A DNA stretch of 64,000 nucleotides from Ephemerocybe angulata (lineage: Eukaryota; Basidiomycota; Agaricomycetes; Agaricales; Psathyrellaceae). The DNA lies in the NCBI GenBank assembly GCA_013368325.1, contig JAACJK010000122.1:62001-126000 (forward strand). Direction: 5' to 3'. Each line of letters begins with the position of its first letter. The first letter of the stretch is position 1. Under the pieces are notes generated by a model. It saw nothing but the letters and a program-made list of their open reading frames with translations. It was not told the DNA's origin and made no database searches. Position numbers and translations under genes: made by a program. This document shows, one piece after another, positions 22,434 through 35,500 of the stretch.

Positions 22434-25400
22434 TTGGGAAGATGCGAAAGACGAATATGTGTCCCAATTATGGTAAGGACTCCAGATACATATTCCAAAG
22501 TACCTGGCTTTGACGGTGTCTACATATGTATAGGGCACGGTCAGAAGATCACGACAAACGATGCTCAAATTCACATGAATATGTCATGGAAGGTGGTTAA
22601 AATCCCATGGGAGTATACACAGCTCAATTTATATGGCGAGTACCTTCGCGAAGCGAAGAAGAACTGGACTCATCTCTGTATCCATCCAGACGTTGCGTTT
22701 CAGCTCCAGAAACATGGTGTCCAGCTCTTTGAGAGACCTAGTGATCTCACAGACTTGAATAACGCTATCTTGCTTCTGCAGCAGGCGGTGGACCTCATTT
22801 CTGGGCGCGATGGAGCCCTGCCTTCTCAGCTCTGCAACTTGGGAGCTGCGCTGGCGCATCGATTTGAGTGGAGAGGGGACCTTGCGGATATCGATTACGC
22901 TATCGCACTGCTGCAGCAAGCAGTGGAGCTTACCCCTCGGGGACACGCTACTCTGCCCACCCTTCTCAGCAACCTTGGAAACTCGTTGAACGGTCGCTTT
23001 GAACGGACAGGTGAACTAATGGATATATCTGAAGCCATATCTGCGAAAACTAAGGCGGCAGACCTTACCCCTCGCGGGAGTGCAGACCTTCCTGGCTATC
23101 TCAGCAGCCTCGGGACCTCGGTCGCTCGTCGGTACGAACGGACTAATGAGCTCTCGGACATTACCGAGGCCATTTCTATGCAACAGAAAGCAGTAGAGAT
23201 TACCCTTCCAGGTCATCCCAGCCTCGCAGGCTCGCTTAACAACCTCGGAAACTCTTTGATGTGGCGTTTCGAACGTACGAGGGACATCGCGGACATTGAT
23301 GGAGCCATATCTGTAACTCAAAAAGCGGTAGAACTCACCTCTGAAGGGAGTTACCACTTGCCCACCTTTCTCAACAACCTTGGAAGCGCCTTCTCCCGCC
23401 GCTTTGGACAGACCGGCAATGTCCCCGACCTTGTTGATGCAATATCCGTTCAGCTGAGAGTTGCGGAGCTCCTTCCCCAGGGACACTCAGTAAAAAAGGA
23501 AGTCAGACAAAGTCATGCATTTGGAAGCTGAAAGTCAGAAAATACGACCATAGTCAGATTACAGTCAGACTAAAGTATAGCGGCGCCGGAATTTGTAAAT
23601 TTTAGATGTGCCAAGCCTGGCCAAGCGACAGAACTTGACAATGTGATATTTTTACAAGTCCAAATCACAGTGGCGACCGAGCGGCGACGTTTTGCACTCT
23701 CCTGCCGTTGGCAGGTGGGAAGTTTGAGCCCATATGTTACATAAGTTCAGTTGAAGTTGGATTAAGTTCGCCAACACCTCTTCCCATCTTACCACCACTT
23801 CCAGTGCCGCTACCAACCTCAGACTCCCAAAGCCCGCCCTCTCCACAAAAGCAAAGGTTGGTGCGTCTCTTTACAGATAGAGAACCTTGCTGACCGCCAT
23901 TCTTCGCTAGGTACTAAGGACATTGTATGTGTATCTCGATACAAAACTGCCAGCACGTACGAGTGAGTTCCTTTGCTTTTCTTGCACCTCATTGGATCCT
24001 TCGCTGACTCTGTCTATAGGGGTGTGCCGCATATTGCTAGTGTAGAGTTCGGTTCGCTATAGTATTACTGTAAGCCCATTCTCATGTACATGTAGTCGTT
24101 AGCATTATTCAATGGAATTCTATTCTCCTCCCCATCTACGTGCAGCTGTTGTGCAGCTGGAAATGGTACCACAAAGTGGAATTGATTTGGGAGCTGGGAA
24201 TGCTGTGGCGCTACGTGGGGATAGACCTACCCGGCACGGACAATTGTATGACTTTTGCAAGACATGAGTGTCGTCTTTTTGTCCATTTGGTACAGGAAAA
24301 GTCAGACGCGTCACAATCAAGAATTTTGCATGACTATGACCAGACTTTCGTTTTTACTGAGCCTAGGGACATGTTAACCTACCTGCTTTTCTCAGTAACC
24401 TTGGGGGCTCGTTCACTCGTAGCTTTGAGCGAACGGGTGATTTCACAGACATCGCTGACGCCATCTCAGTACGACAGCGAGCAGTGGGTCTCACCCCTCA
24501 GGGTCATTCCAGCCTACCGCTCTATCTCACAAGCCTTGCACACTCGTTCTATTCTCGCTTTAACGCAGGTGGAAACAGTAAAGATCTGGAAGGAGCGATA
24601 TTTAATTATAAAGAGGCGGCAATGTCTCCGTCTGGGCGTCGCCTAATAAAGCTTCAAGCGGCCAAGTTCTGGGTCAATACGACTTTGGCTCGACATCGGC
24701 CACAATCCCTGGAGATTATACTCGCTTTCGACACTGTGCTAGGTTTAATCGCATCGATCGCCGGGCTTGAGCAGACGGTACAAGGTCGATATACCCAGCT
24801 TGAAAGCATTTCCGGCTTGGCTCGCAAAGCAGCTGCGGCTGCATGCGCATTCGGTAGAGTGGATAAGGCGTTGGAATGGCTCGAACAGGGTCGCTGCCTC
24901 GTCTGGAACCAATTGAACAGCCTCCGGACTCCGCTCGATGAGCTACGCCGCCACGACGAGAAGCTCGCAGGAAGGATCGCGGATGTTGCCAAGCGACTGG
25001 AGAATGCCGGATCGTCTCGTGCTGAATCACATCCGAACATGACATTCTCCGAGAAGATCTCTCTCGAAGACGAATCCCGTGTGCACTTGGACCTTGCGAG
25101 GCGGTGGAGCGACCTCCTTGGAGCGGCGAGGGCGATTCCCGGCTTCGAGTCCTTCCTCAGGCCACCACCATGTTCTATTCTTATGGAAGATCTGCCAGAA
25201 TCTGGGCCTATCGTCCTCATTAACGTCGATGAGCATCGCTGCGATGCGCTTGCGCTGCTGGCGGGGCTGGACGAGCCCATTCACATCCCCCTTCCCAGCT
25301 TCTCAATCGAGAAAGCTAGAAAATTTCGCACAATGCTGGATTCCGAATTGCGCACTCGTAACCTTCGCGTTCGGAATATAGACGTAGTCACGTCCGGTAA

Positions 25401-26406
25401 TGGCGAGAGAGGTGTCAGGCGCCTCCCCGTCGTCAAGGGCAGTGGGGACCATCCCGTCAACAAGGTCCTTCGCGGTATGTGGGAGGAGATAGTAAAACCA
25501 GTTTTGGATGCCCTAGGATTCTCAGTGAGTACTTTCCTCGTGTTTCACGCCAAAGACTCACGATCATGATAGCGTGTAGATCAAGCCTCGGGGGAGGTAC
25601 CGCCGAGGCTCTGGTGGTGCCCAACCGGCCCGCTGTCCTTCCTTCCCCTTCATGCAGCAGGAATATACCATGGCTCAGAGACGGAGAGCGCCTTTGACTA
25701 CGTGGTATCATCATATACCCCCACTGCCACCGCCATCATTGACCGAGTTAAGAACCATCGCTCGGTCGATGCTAAGACATCCGGCCTATTTCTGACGAGC
25801 CAGCCAAGTGTCTTTGGCGCTTCTGCCATTCCTGGAACCACGTCGGAGGTGCGATCCATCCTCAAACGCGCCGAGGAGAACGGGGTGAGGGCACTAAGTC
25901 TCGAAGGAGACGAGCTTACCGTCAACGCGTGTCTCGAGCGGATGCAGGAGTTTAGTAGTATCCATCTTGCATGCCACGGATCGCAGAATGGGTCAGATCC
26001 ACTGAAGAGTCGCTTCCTTTTCCACCGTGGATCCCTAGGGCTCGATCGCATCGTCCAGTCTAATCTCAAGAACGCCGACCTTGCGTTCTTATCAGCGTGC
26101 GAGACGAGCACCGGGCAGGATAAACTCTCCGACGAAGCCGTCCATCTTGCTGCTGGAATGCTTGCGGCGGGGTACCGCCGTGTTGTTGGAACAATGTGGT
26201 CCATTGGAGATCTGGCCGCACACGACGTCGCCATAACTTTCTATGATTATCTTTTCGCTCATGGGGAATGTAGCAGGGATACCGGCTTTGATGGGGCGAT
26301 GTCCGCGTATGCTCTCCACCATGCCACCCGGCAACTTCGCCTTACCCTCGATGACTCGACGAGCTCATTGCTCACTTGGATACCATTTGTTCATTTTGGC
26401 TATTGA
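22434..26406 (+). pseudogene. TPR-CHAT (caspase-like) protein, split by a transposon
   Basis: The family pairs tetratricopeptide repeats with a CHAT domain, a caspase-clan cysteine protease fold. Many Agaricomycetes carry large expansions, and roles in cell death or NLR-like sensing are proposed for relatives. Here about eight repeats of roughly 45 residues (consensus like DIADIDGAISVTQKAVEL...LNNLGNSL..RFERTG) run from about 22740 to 24650, interrupted in the sixth repeat by an 876 bp insertion (23486-24361). On removing the insertion and one target copy, the frame joins exactly. A linker follows, then an intron at 25525-25572 (GTGAGT...GATAG) that keeps phase, then the CHAT domain with VPPRLWWCPTGPLSFLPLHA, the catalytic histidine in SSIHLACHG and the catalytic cysteine in LAFLSACETSTG. 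The start at 22434 is uncertain, and earlier exons may exist. Apart from the insertion I see no lesion. Confidence 0.8.
23486..24361. mobile_element. 876 bp non-autonomous TIR element inserted in the TPR-CHAT gene
   Basis: Both ends carry an imperfect inverted repeat of about 34 bases beginning CTCAGTAAAAA and reaching AGTCATGCA. Directly outside are near-identical 10-mers, CCCAGGGACA (23476-23485) and CCTAGGGACA (24362-24371), interpreted as a target-site duplication with one change. Short AGTCAGA/TCTGACT words are repeated just inside each end. No transposase is encoded, so it depends on an enzyme elsewhere. A 9-10 base duplication suits MULE-like elements and 8 would suit hAT; the superfamily is not settled. 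Confidence 0.85.
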
Positions 26407-27169
26407 GTAACGTTGGTTATATTACACCCAAATTCCACCCTTCGCCCCAGAAACCACTCGTTGGCTCCGTTCTTCGATCTCAGTTCTCACTTTTTCTCCG
26501 GCCCTTCTCCCGATCTATGTTTTGCATGTCCGTTTTATGATGCTTGTAGCAGTTTAAATTTATCTGTGCCCTCTCTGGTTGGTATCTCCCATCCCCATTA
26601 GCAAACACCCCAGTGCGATATTATGGGTATTGGAGCACAAATAGTAGTACCCGCTCACGCTTCCTGCCTTCCTGGATCTCGACGGTTGACGGAGGAGGAG
26701 GCGAATTGCCTTTGCGATGTTACTCGTTCGATAAAGCTGGAGACCCAGCAGCTCGCTCCTCACCATAGTTGAGCGGGAAGGCGCGATGCTTTATACAGGC
26801 CCATGGTATAAAAGCGATGGGTAATACCCGGAGTGTTAATCTCATTGGATTTATTCACTTCGGTAACAACCGTATCCAGGTGGATCCTATCTTCTCGACC
26901 TGAAGTCATGGTTAGTACCTCCTGTAATACAGTGAGTGTATTGTGGATGGCGCTATAGTGTAGCATCCCTCATCCTTTTATTACCTCTCCCAGTCTATGT
27001 CCTCTCTCCGTCTCGGACTATCTGGTAATGTATGTGGCTACCTCTTTCTGAGACCGACACATTGCCGACACAGAATATTCCCCTTTTAATCAGCGAGCGT
27101 TCAAAGCCTGTTCGAGATCCTCCCATCGTACATATAACAGCTCTTAGGGTCTTTCCGTTTCAGCTGTCT
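26407..27169. other. Intergenic, no supported gene
   Basis: Sequence between the CHAT gene stop and the upstream part of the second armadillo-like copy. Only short frames without domains are seen. Confidence 0.4.
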
Positions 27170-29040
27170 CGAATGGGCGGCCAAGCGCCCAAGAAAGCGT
27201 GGGTAACAAGTTCGGCAAGGGTCCGGCATCATGGACCGTGGCGGCATCGCGGCGATGGTTCGTTCAGCTCCTGTCCCGAACCACCACCCTCCGTACACTC
27301 TCCCTCAGTTTCTACCGTTCTAACCTCTTTCCACAACTCCTAAAACCGAGTAGAAGTTCCTCATCCCGATAGATACCCCTGGATGACCATAGAGCCGACG
27401 ATGATGTCCGCGCAGGATTCGGAGGGTGTGAAGGCCGGGCCCGTCGCGAAGAGGGCGTCCCCTCGAGACGCGGAGTTCATGCCCAAGTGAGCTCTGGGTT
27501 GTGTACTGGGGACAATGGGGTCCGCCCACCTCTGTATACGCCCTTTAGCGTGTGGGTGGAGCATCGGATGGAGCAGTTGGGAACGAAATTGGGGGAGCAG
27601 CGGCTCGTGTCGTTGATTTTTGGCAAGGTGAGTATCTATTCCATCTTAACATCGTGATAACGTGTCCTAATGTGTATTTGTACCCTAACTAAGCTTTCAA
27701 CAGGTTTCGGATAGTGCTTTAGAGACACTCCTTTGCCTCCCAACCCGCCCAATTCGCCGCTTTGCCCTTTCCCAATTCACCGCTACCTACTCTCTCCCTC
27801 TCCGATCTGCATACGCTAGAGCACCAAGCGGCTGTAGCGAGCGTCGCTGAGACTCAAGACCCTAGCGAGTACGACCTTCGTTCCGAAAACGGGACTCATG
27901 GGGACGGAAACGAAGGATTGATATTCGCCGTACGAGTACGTCGCCTCACATCACCTCTCCCTCTCCCTCCCTCCTCCGAGTCCTCTTTACTGACCGCATC
28001 ATCCAACACAGAGGTCGAGACCGTCTATATCTTTCTCCATATCCTTATCTCCCCCTCCTATCTCGCTGTATCAATCGTCCATTCAATCGCCTCCACCACG
28101 CGCTCCATGCCAACACCGCGCCGTGCTCTTCTCTCGTACCTCCCGCCCTCCGAGCACATCGCCGTGACGCAGCCGAGTACAAGAAGGGCCGATGGGAGAA
28201 GGCGGCTTCGCCCACCTTGCCCTCTGCGTCGCTCCCCGGACCTAGTGGGGTTGGGGCGAACCGTCGACAGGTGGTTCAGGGGAGGAGGCGTGGTATGGAG
28301 CACGAGTGGGGGTGGGTCGTACGGACGCTAGCGGAATTGTTTGTGGTGCTTTTGGCGCAGACGATGGGGCTGGAGCTGCAGGAGGGAGCGCTGTTGGGCC
28401 TCGAGTACTTGCGGAGGAGAACGTAACAGGGCGATGGCGCTTGCGATGGGGATGGTCTCTATCAACCTGATCGTACGTCCGTTTCGATTCTGCTGCTATT
28501 CTCCTCTGACCTCCCTTGTTTCTAGTACTCGGCCAGCTTCTAGCACTTACCCACACCTTCACTAAGTCAGGGAACGTCGACGTCTAGCTCGCTGCTAGCC
28601 CATGGTACGTCCCCTCTTCCCGACCAAGCACTCGTCTATGCGGATGTGACGATCCTAACTGTGGTCTACAGCCTGGACCTCATCACATACCAGGCCGCGA
28701 CACACATCTCTGGTGATACTCCTCTTCTTGACTCGCATCCACGTCTTTCCGTCCTCTTCCCTCGACCTTCGACAGGCATCAAATCCCGATCATCGGCGCG
28801 CGACCTGTCACTGCCCTCCATCGCCCGTTCTATCATGCGCCGTTCTGCGCTGCACCCTTCTCTTCCCGTTTTGCGACCTTCGACAACACTTGCAGACACC
28901 AGACGCGCGACGACTGCTTTCAGTTTCAATTCGCCTTCGCCCGGACGTAGCTCGAGGCGCTCGTGGCGTTCTGAAGTGCACAACGCCGGTTGAGCCTGAA
29001 GCGGGATGGTACGAGAGCAAGAGCGACAGTGGGTTGCAGC
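27170..29040 (+). pseudogene. ARMC8/GID5-like armadillo protein, decayed copy 2
   Basis: Collinear with the copy at 10630-12791. Shared landmarks are the promoter segment (27170-27300), the first exon from about 27383, the segment around GTTGGGAACGAAATTGGGGG (27575-27630) ending in GTGAGTATC, the GPSEY-like block written as DPSEYDLRSENG (about 27860-27915), the VETVY/LIFLHI block in place of IETLDILLPLL, the splice at about 28470-28525, and the last exon starting ATTCGCCTTCGCCCGGACGT (about 28940). It is more degraded than copy 1: the VIGN motif of exon 1 is lost and several frames are broken. Copy 1 lacks one base at the 11993 splice relative to this copy, which helps place one of its frameshifts. 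No active parental gene is in the window. Confidence 0.6.
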
Positions 29041-30914
29041 GCGGTTGAGGGAGGTGGACGCCCCTCCGATTTATGTCTGTCTACCTATCTGGCTATAGGC
29101 TCTTTCTGCTTGACTGGTCTCCGTCCCGCTGTGCTTTCTTGATCGTCCCGCGTCGGGTCACTGCTGGTGTTTCGAGCCTAGGATGATGCTGTTGTGCTGT
29201 TGTGGGTAATTTAGAGGATCGTTTGGGCCTGGACTGGGGGTGTTGCGGTGGGGTACATCCGTAGTTCATTCGCCAAGTTCGTCGTCCCGGTGTGAGTGTT
29301 GCTTGGCAGTAGGCGCCCATCCGGCGACTACTCGAGCGCATCTGAGGCGCGCGTCATTCGACGTTCTCTTTCGCTTCGTCGAATCTTCAATCTTTGTGAC
29401 TTTGCGGCGTTTGTGTGCTTCGCCGTCGATTCAAGTTCTCCCTCTCGTTGGACACCACTGCTTGGGACGCCTACTGATATGTTTCTTCCCTCCTGTAGGC
29501 GTCTCCGAGTATGATCGGGCGCGATACTGGGATCCTTCGAAGAGCACATCTGACGACTCTCTCCTCTCGTATGTCGTGTCAGGTGTCTGCGAGGGCATCT
29601 TACCTTACGAGCTTGCATTCGCCGTCGCGAGTCTCCGTTCGGCTCGTTGTCCAAGGTCGCCCGACGCCTCGGGGGCGGCAGCCCGTTACAGCATCGGCTC
29701 GTCGTCATTCGCGGTTTGGGAGTTCTTGATGTGGAAAGTGGGAGTGGAAAGGTGGGAAGGCGGGCATGCGGGGTGTGAGTGGGCGGGGGTTCTGGCCAGG
29801 GCCTGAGGGTGTCGAGGATGACAGTTGTGGATATGGGGTCTGGGATGGAAGGAAGTCGTTCGGGTGTCGGGTCGTGGCGAGGAAGGAAGTGCGAAGGCAG
29901 GGAGGGAGTTTGCTAGAGGGACGGCCGGGGTGCTGATGGCGAGGCCGGGAGTACAGATGAAGAGGACACTCAGAGAACGACTGAGGAATCGGAGGCAGGA
30001 GGTCGACGATTGAATGGTCTTGAACGCTGTGCTTTCGGCAGTGTGTGAGTTTGCGACGAAGGTCTGGACTCTGCGATCCGTGAGCAGGATTATCGTTTCA
30101 TTTCATTCTCTTTCTCTCGTTTATCATCATCCTCTCCTCGGATGTCGGCATTCACGTTACTCGTCGTAAGTAGCCTAAAGCGAATCGGTTATGCATGTGG
30201 GTCCCGACAATCGATGGGGTGCCGTCGAGCTCGACGGGTATGGTGGTGGAAACGACTATCCAGGATTCTGGCCGACCTGTTGGCACAAGTGGATACACAC
30301 CAGTGACCAAGTACACACTTACTCTCTGGGGTCACCGCTCAGCTGGCGGCGACTACGACACCTGCGAATATTGAGTGCAAATGGGCCGACGTCGGTGAGC
30401 GGAGCCGTGCCGGTACACTAGGATTAAAGTCTTGTGCTTTGATAGGTGCGTCGAGGAATACAACTGCGCTGTGTATAGGTCCTTAAGTACCCGCTTTGGT
30501 GTACGAATGTGTATACCTATGTTTTAGATGTTTCCATCTTTATGATACGTCGTCCTTGACCGTCGAGGATGTGTAGCCGGAACTCAATGGAGTGCGCGTG
30601 AACAAGATGAACGATCCTGGGTGCAGCAAATCCATCGTCGCACAACGTGGTAACAATAATAATTTGGACGTGTACACAAGGCACATAGTGGGGTATAGTA
30701 GGGGTGTGGAGTCGTATATAGATATACACTGGAGCCAGGATACGTAGATCACCAGGTGAGTAGCATATGCAGAAAGATAATGAGCTATGGCAACAAACGA
30801 GATGGGTATAGACTAGCATAGAAAAGGGTAACATGCGGTAAAGTACAAACTTCGTAACAACATGATCGAAGACAAGTGTGAAGAGAAAATCGACAATAAT
30901 AGAGTGAGACGCGT
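29041..30914. other. Intergenic, no supported gene
   Basis: Contains a long forward frame (29240-29806) and a 76-codon frame at 30191-30421, but neither has a recognisable domain or splice partners. Sequence is pyrimidine-rich with TTCGTTC-like words. Confidence 0.4.
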
Positions 30915-32231
30915 CTAAAGAACATGGGTAGCAAACCTAAGCGCCCTAGCCCGGATCTGGGGCGCGAGCACCGGATATCCAATTACCTCTAGCACATCCA
31001 GAGACGCCTCCCGGTCTATATTGAGAGCCTCGATAAACGAAACGAGACCTGTGGCAGACAGGCGAACACAATTCTTGATGCGGAGGTTGCGAAGACGTGG
31101 ATACGCACTCCCCATGAAGTTCAGGCGGTTTCGCCCCAGAACCCTCATCAAGAAAGAGCGTGTAAGAAACGAACAGGCATGGAAGGCAACGCAATGGCCG
31201 TTGAAGTAAGATAAGGCGCGGAAAATGGGGTAAGAGGCGCGTTCGTCGACGATGTCCGACAGTTCCAGGTGATCAACACACTTTGGGATGTGGAGAGGGG
31301 GTGTCGTGGTGAAGGTGCAGGCGTCAAGGACGAGGGTGGTGGGCGCGAAGTGGCGCAGAAGGTAGGCGATGGCGGTCGTATTCGAGCTTCTGACAGCTAA
31401 GGTGCGTACTAGGCGTGGAGAGGTGGATGGTCGGAGGTCGCTTCGGAAGGTTCGGTGTCCTCCAAGGATGTGGAACCTCTCGATACGGAGGCTGACCAAA
31501 TGGAAGAGGGAATGGACAAAAGAAAGGATTGAATCGAGTCCGTCGTCGGGAAACCCTGGAGAGTGCGGCAGAATGTAGTTGATGGTGAGGGAAGTGAGAT
31601 GTGCGAGGGTATGATGAGGAGCTTGAATCGATGCGAGGAGGTCGAGAAGGTCGGTAGTGTTGATGGAAAGTGAAGTGAGTCTCGAGGGATAATGGGCGCC
31701 CGTAAGAAGACTCTGGTATGGAGGACCGACGTCGTTGAAGGTGGCATTGAGATGCGAACGCTCCAGTATGGGGTACTCTTGAGGGTCGAACACGTTCCCA
31801 ATGCGTTCTAGGGAGGATCGCCATCGCATCTCGACGACGAGGGATCGAATCCTGGGTCCTACTTCTCGGAGAGCGTCCGCTAGACCGCGTTCGAGGTTGA
31901 TCGTATGTTCTTTCCCAGCGTCGACAGCCCCCGGGAAGATATAAATCGAAAGTGGCATGGCTCCCGACCTGCGAAGGTAGGTGGTGAATGTCGAGCTCTC
32001 GAGGCGACGATTAGTTCCTAGAGAGCGCGGAAGGAGGATGATGGTGCTCCATAACGATGGATGGCGCAGGACGAATTCGTGCCATTGTCTGCAGACGAGA
32101 CCGAGATAACCTCGTGGCACCATTCCACGAATCTCGTGAAGACCGACATCGAGAGGGAGGAGCATCGCAAGGCAGAAAATAGTAAGAAGACTTCCGTTGT
32201 CGATCCTGTGAATGTATGGAATCTGCCCCAA
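30915..32231 (-). CDS. F-box/leucine-rich-like protein
   Basis: About 438 codons open leftward from 32231. The N-terminal part resembles the second half of an F-box (LGLVCRQWHEFVLRHPSLWS), the segment that contacts Skp1 in SCF ubiquitin ligases. The rest has irregular leucine-rich repeats typical of Agaricomycete F-box proteins: LTSLSINTTDLLDLL, LTSLTINYILP, HLVSLRIERFHIL, VDHLELSDI, YPRLRNLRIKNCVRLSATG, followed by SLDVLEVIGYPVL. The substrate is unknown. The frame as given opens at a TTG and has no ATG before an upstream stop, so the true start is either an internal ATG (FCLAM) or an upstream exon with a coiled coil, as in many relatives. No internal stop or frameshift is seen. Confidence 0.7.
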   Translation of the reverse strand: MGQIPYIHRIDNGSLLTIFCLAMLLPLDVGLHEIRGMVPRGYLGLVCRQWHEFVLRHPSLWSTIILLPRSLGTNRRLESSTFTTYLRRSGAMPLSIYIFPGAVDAGKEHTINLERGLADALREVGPRIRSLVVEMRWRSSLERIGNVFDPQEYPILERSHLNATFNDVGPPYQSLLTGAHYPSRLTSLSINTTDLLDLLASIQAPHHTLAHLTSLTINYILPHSPGFPDDGLDSILSFVHSLFHLVSLRIERFHILGGHRTFRSDLRPSTSPRLVRTLAVRSSNTTAIAYLLRHFAPTTLVLDACTFTTTPPLHIPKCVDHLELSDIVDERASYPIFRALSYFNGHCVAFHACSFLTRSFLMRVLGRNRLNFMGSAYPRLRNLRIKNCVRLSATGLVSFIEALNIDREASLDVLEVIGYPVLAPQIRARALRFATHVL

Positions 32232-32531
32232 AGTCGGCGTTTGGGAGTCCAGAGGGTTATGAGGAGACGCGAAGGCGGTATCGAGACCTTGGCTTTCGAT
32301 ATAGAGCTGAATATGTAGAAGGTCTTGAAAAGTCTGGAATAAAGGGGAGAGAGAGACGTACCATGGCTACTGGAAGGGTTAGAAATTGCTGGGAGGGAAT
32401 AGAGAGAAAGAAAGGACGTAGACGACAGCACAACCCCTTCCCGTCTGACCAGCTATATCGCTCGTTCCATTTCCTTTTCGAAATTGTGAATGCAACCTCG
32501 AGGCCCAGATTGAACTGCGGGAAAGCTTGAT

Positions 32532-35500
32532 TTGCTTTGATTTTCAAATATGCCGGCGGCTCGGTACCCCATCAAGGTACCAAGGAACCGGGAGTCCGAC
32601 CTCAGATCGCTCAAAGATGATGGATGAGGAAATATGTACCCCGCTGTAGCCTGCAAGACCCAGAACGCGTGTCCAGAGAAACACCGTCATCTGCCTTTGC
32701 CATGAGTCAGTGTCACTCCCGATGACCCCACTTCCAGCCCAATACAGCTACCTATCATCGCAGACCGGACTCATCTGCCAATCCTGCGGATGCACAGCGC
32801 TTACTCCCAGAGACGATCATAGACTAAGCATAGGTGGCAGTCGTATATTTCCTGTGATCCTGATATTAACAGTCTTTTGTCTCGGGCGGTCACTTCTCCT
32901 CCAGAGAGTGATTAAGACGTTCAGGTACTTGAGTAAGAGCACAGAGCAAGTTCCCGGATGGGAGAGGTGTCCAACAGTATCATAAGCCTATCTTACGTGA
33001 GGGAGGTCACAACAGCCGTCCCAGTGCTGACCAGCGCCATTAGGAGGACACATCACAGACCCCATGCACAATGTACGCTCCATTTTACCCTAAACATTCA
33101 GGGACCCAAGGCGTTCACACTCGAGGCGGAAGTTAGCTTTGCTATGAGGACGGAAGTGAATTGCACGTGTCAAAGCGTACTGCAACTCCGCAGTAGGTCA
33201 CATTGCATTCCTCTCAACGGTACACCAGAGATACAAGTAGAATACGCTCTCTCCTGCCAACATAGTTAGGGGGCGAAGTCGATGAAAAATAGCTTGGATC
33301 CCCCGCCAGCACAGTCTACCGACTGTTCTATTCTAATTCAATGTTTTCTCTTGCTTTAGCCTCCCCGAGGCACTCCTCGGACGCACCACGGTGACCCCAT
33401 TCTCGCTCAAGATAGGTCAAAGTATAAGAAACGTGTTTCTACATCGGGAAGCTGCGGCAGTCCACGCATATATTCTTGAGCACGACCAACATGCGACTGT
33501 TGCAAATGGAAATCGATAGACCCGGGAAGAGGTACCCTAGTTTATCTCGGGCATGCTGCACCCACGGCAAGGCAAGGCCCAAGTCATCTCGCCCTCGATC
33601 TAGTGTGGTGTCGACGCGCAAGATGAAGCCAAGAAGTGTGTAGATAGAGCGAATACAAATATACACTGTAGTGGACTAAGGAGAACGAGCAGGCGACCCA
33701 TCTCTAGGGCTCGCGAGCGTGAGAACGAAGGCATCGAGCGTCCGTATGGGCGCGATCTAATCTAATCTAGGTCCGGCTGTCCTGGGCGCTCCCCACACTA
33801 GGACATGGATTGGGTGTATGGATACACCTCTGAAGAGCCTATAGTTAATTCTATTAGGTCTCTCGGGTGGGGAAAAGGGACCCAAACCTGATATTGTGTG
33901 GGTGGGTGGTGGCCCTCCTGGCGAGTGTTCAGAGCCATTCTCACCGAAGTCGCTATCTGTGTCACACTGCGAGGCGACAACCTAGGCTCGTTGCCCCTAC
34001 ACTTGCCTCTTTGTCCTTGGCACACCAGATACGAAATAGATAGCATAATAAAATACCTATAAAGACGAGCATGATCATCTGGTCGACACGAAAGGTTATC
34101 GAAGGACTCGGAAGGTCCGAACCCCGGTTGTTGGTCTGATCAAGATTGGAGGCACCTGGTTCCGGTCATTCCACAACCGAACCCTCTCACCCGGTATTGG
34201 TGAGTATCCTTGACGTTCGGCGAGAAGGTTTGTGTTCACATCGCCTCTAGTTTATGGCTGCAGCTGACTGGAATAGGCGCCGTGCAGACTAGGCCGAATG
34301 TCTGCAGGTGTGTAGTTTACTGTCTTGATATTACTTCTAACGGCAGCTGAGATCGTTTGCTCGTGGATAGGTGGTTCAATGGTTTGACGGACCGGCCATC
34401 CTGGAAGCCCATTCAGGTTCCATCATCTCTAATGCTTGTGACAACCCATGTTCTGCATCCCCTTCAAGGTCGACTCGATATTGTATATACCTGTTGGATG
34501 CGATTGGCGATTCCTGTATCTGTGTAGTGTATCATGTCTCCGTACATTTATGGTCTCCAAACATATCTCGTACATATACGATCACGATATTGTTTCACGT
34601 TATTTCGAGTTTGACCAAAGTTTGACCAAGCCTGTTGGAGTGGATCTTCACCCCCCCTTGAGCCAGAGATCTCACCACGCCCCGCATGTGCATCTGTGTA
34701 CGGTAGGCCGGACGGGCAAGGATGGATTTCCGGCCCGCCGTCCACACAAGCACAGTTTGGACACATTCTCCCCCAACAACTAGGGTACACATGGCTCTAT
34801 TAAAATGCTACGGGCATAGAACTATGGCTCATTGTCACCCTCGTAGATCCTATATGCCTCAAAAGCTGCTCCTGGACCCGAGAAAAAATTATTTGATATG
34901 TGGCCATGAAGAGGATTGAACCTGCGACATCCGGGTGAGGGAGGCCGAAAGGGACAGGCCCGCACCGCCGAGAGGCTCGGAGTTGACTTGGAGGGCGCCT
35001 GGGGCTGCCTGGGGCTCGTTTCATTCAAGTTTCAATGGTGTAAAATCGCTGTAAAGTAGCATAGAGCTGCGGGAATGAATGAACTGCAGGAAAGGTCCCT
35101 TCAGGACAGACTGTGCTGACCCTTAGAATGCTGGCATTAAGCCGGCGAAAGTCAAGCTCTCCTTGAATTCAAGGCAGCTACCAAATAGACCACATATATG
35201 CCAGTTCTAGACATATGAAGGACCCTCGTACCCCTGAATACGGCCAGGATTGTCAAGACGAACCTCTACACTGGAGGCGCCGCGCGCGCTTTCCATCAAA
35301 ATCCATCCATGCCCGTCCGGCCTACCGTAATCTGTGGGGTCGGCGGTGGGCGTTCTGCCGACGTTCATTTGTGTACTCCGCTGTTGGGGACAAATGTAAT
35401 AAGACCGGCGAAGAAGAACATCTGATGGTCCGTCTGTAGGGGACCCACACAAGATGAACCCTGCATCATTAGATTGAGAGTCTCATGACGCATTATCGCC

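Noticed and set aside
27762..28993. Forward frames of 115-189 codons (27762-28331, 28646-28993)
   Set aside because: They overlap the second decayed armadillo copy in wrong frames, so they are shadows of a pseudogene.
34898..34990. tRNA on the reverse strand
   Set aside because: A B-box-like GGTTCAATCC is present, but the T-stem does not pair and no A box or acceptor stem can be formed.
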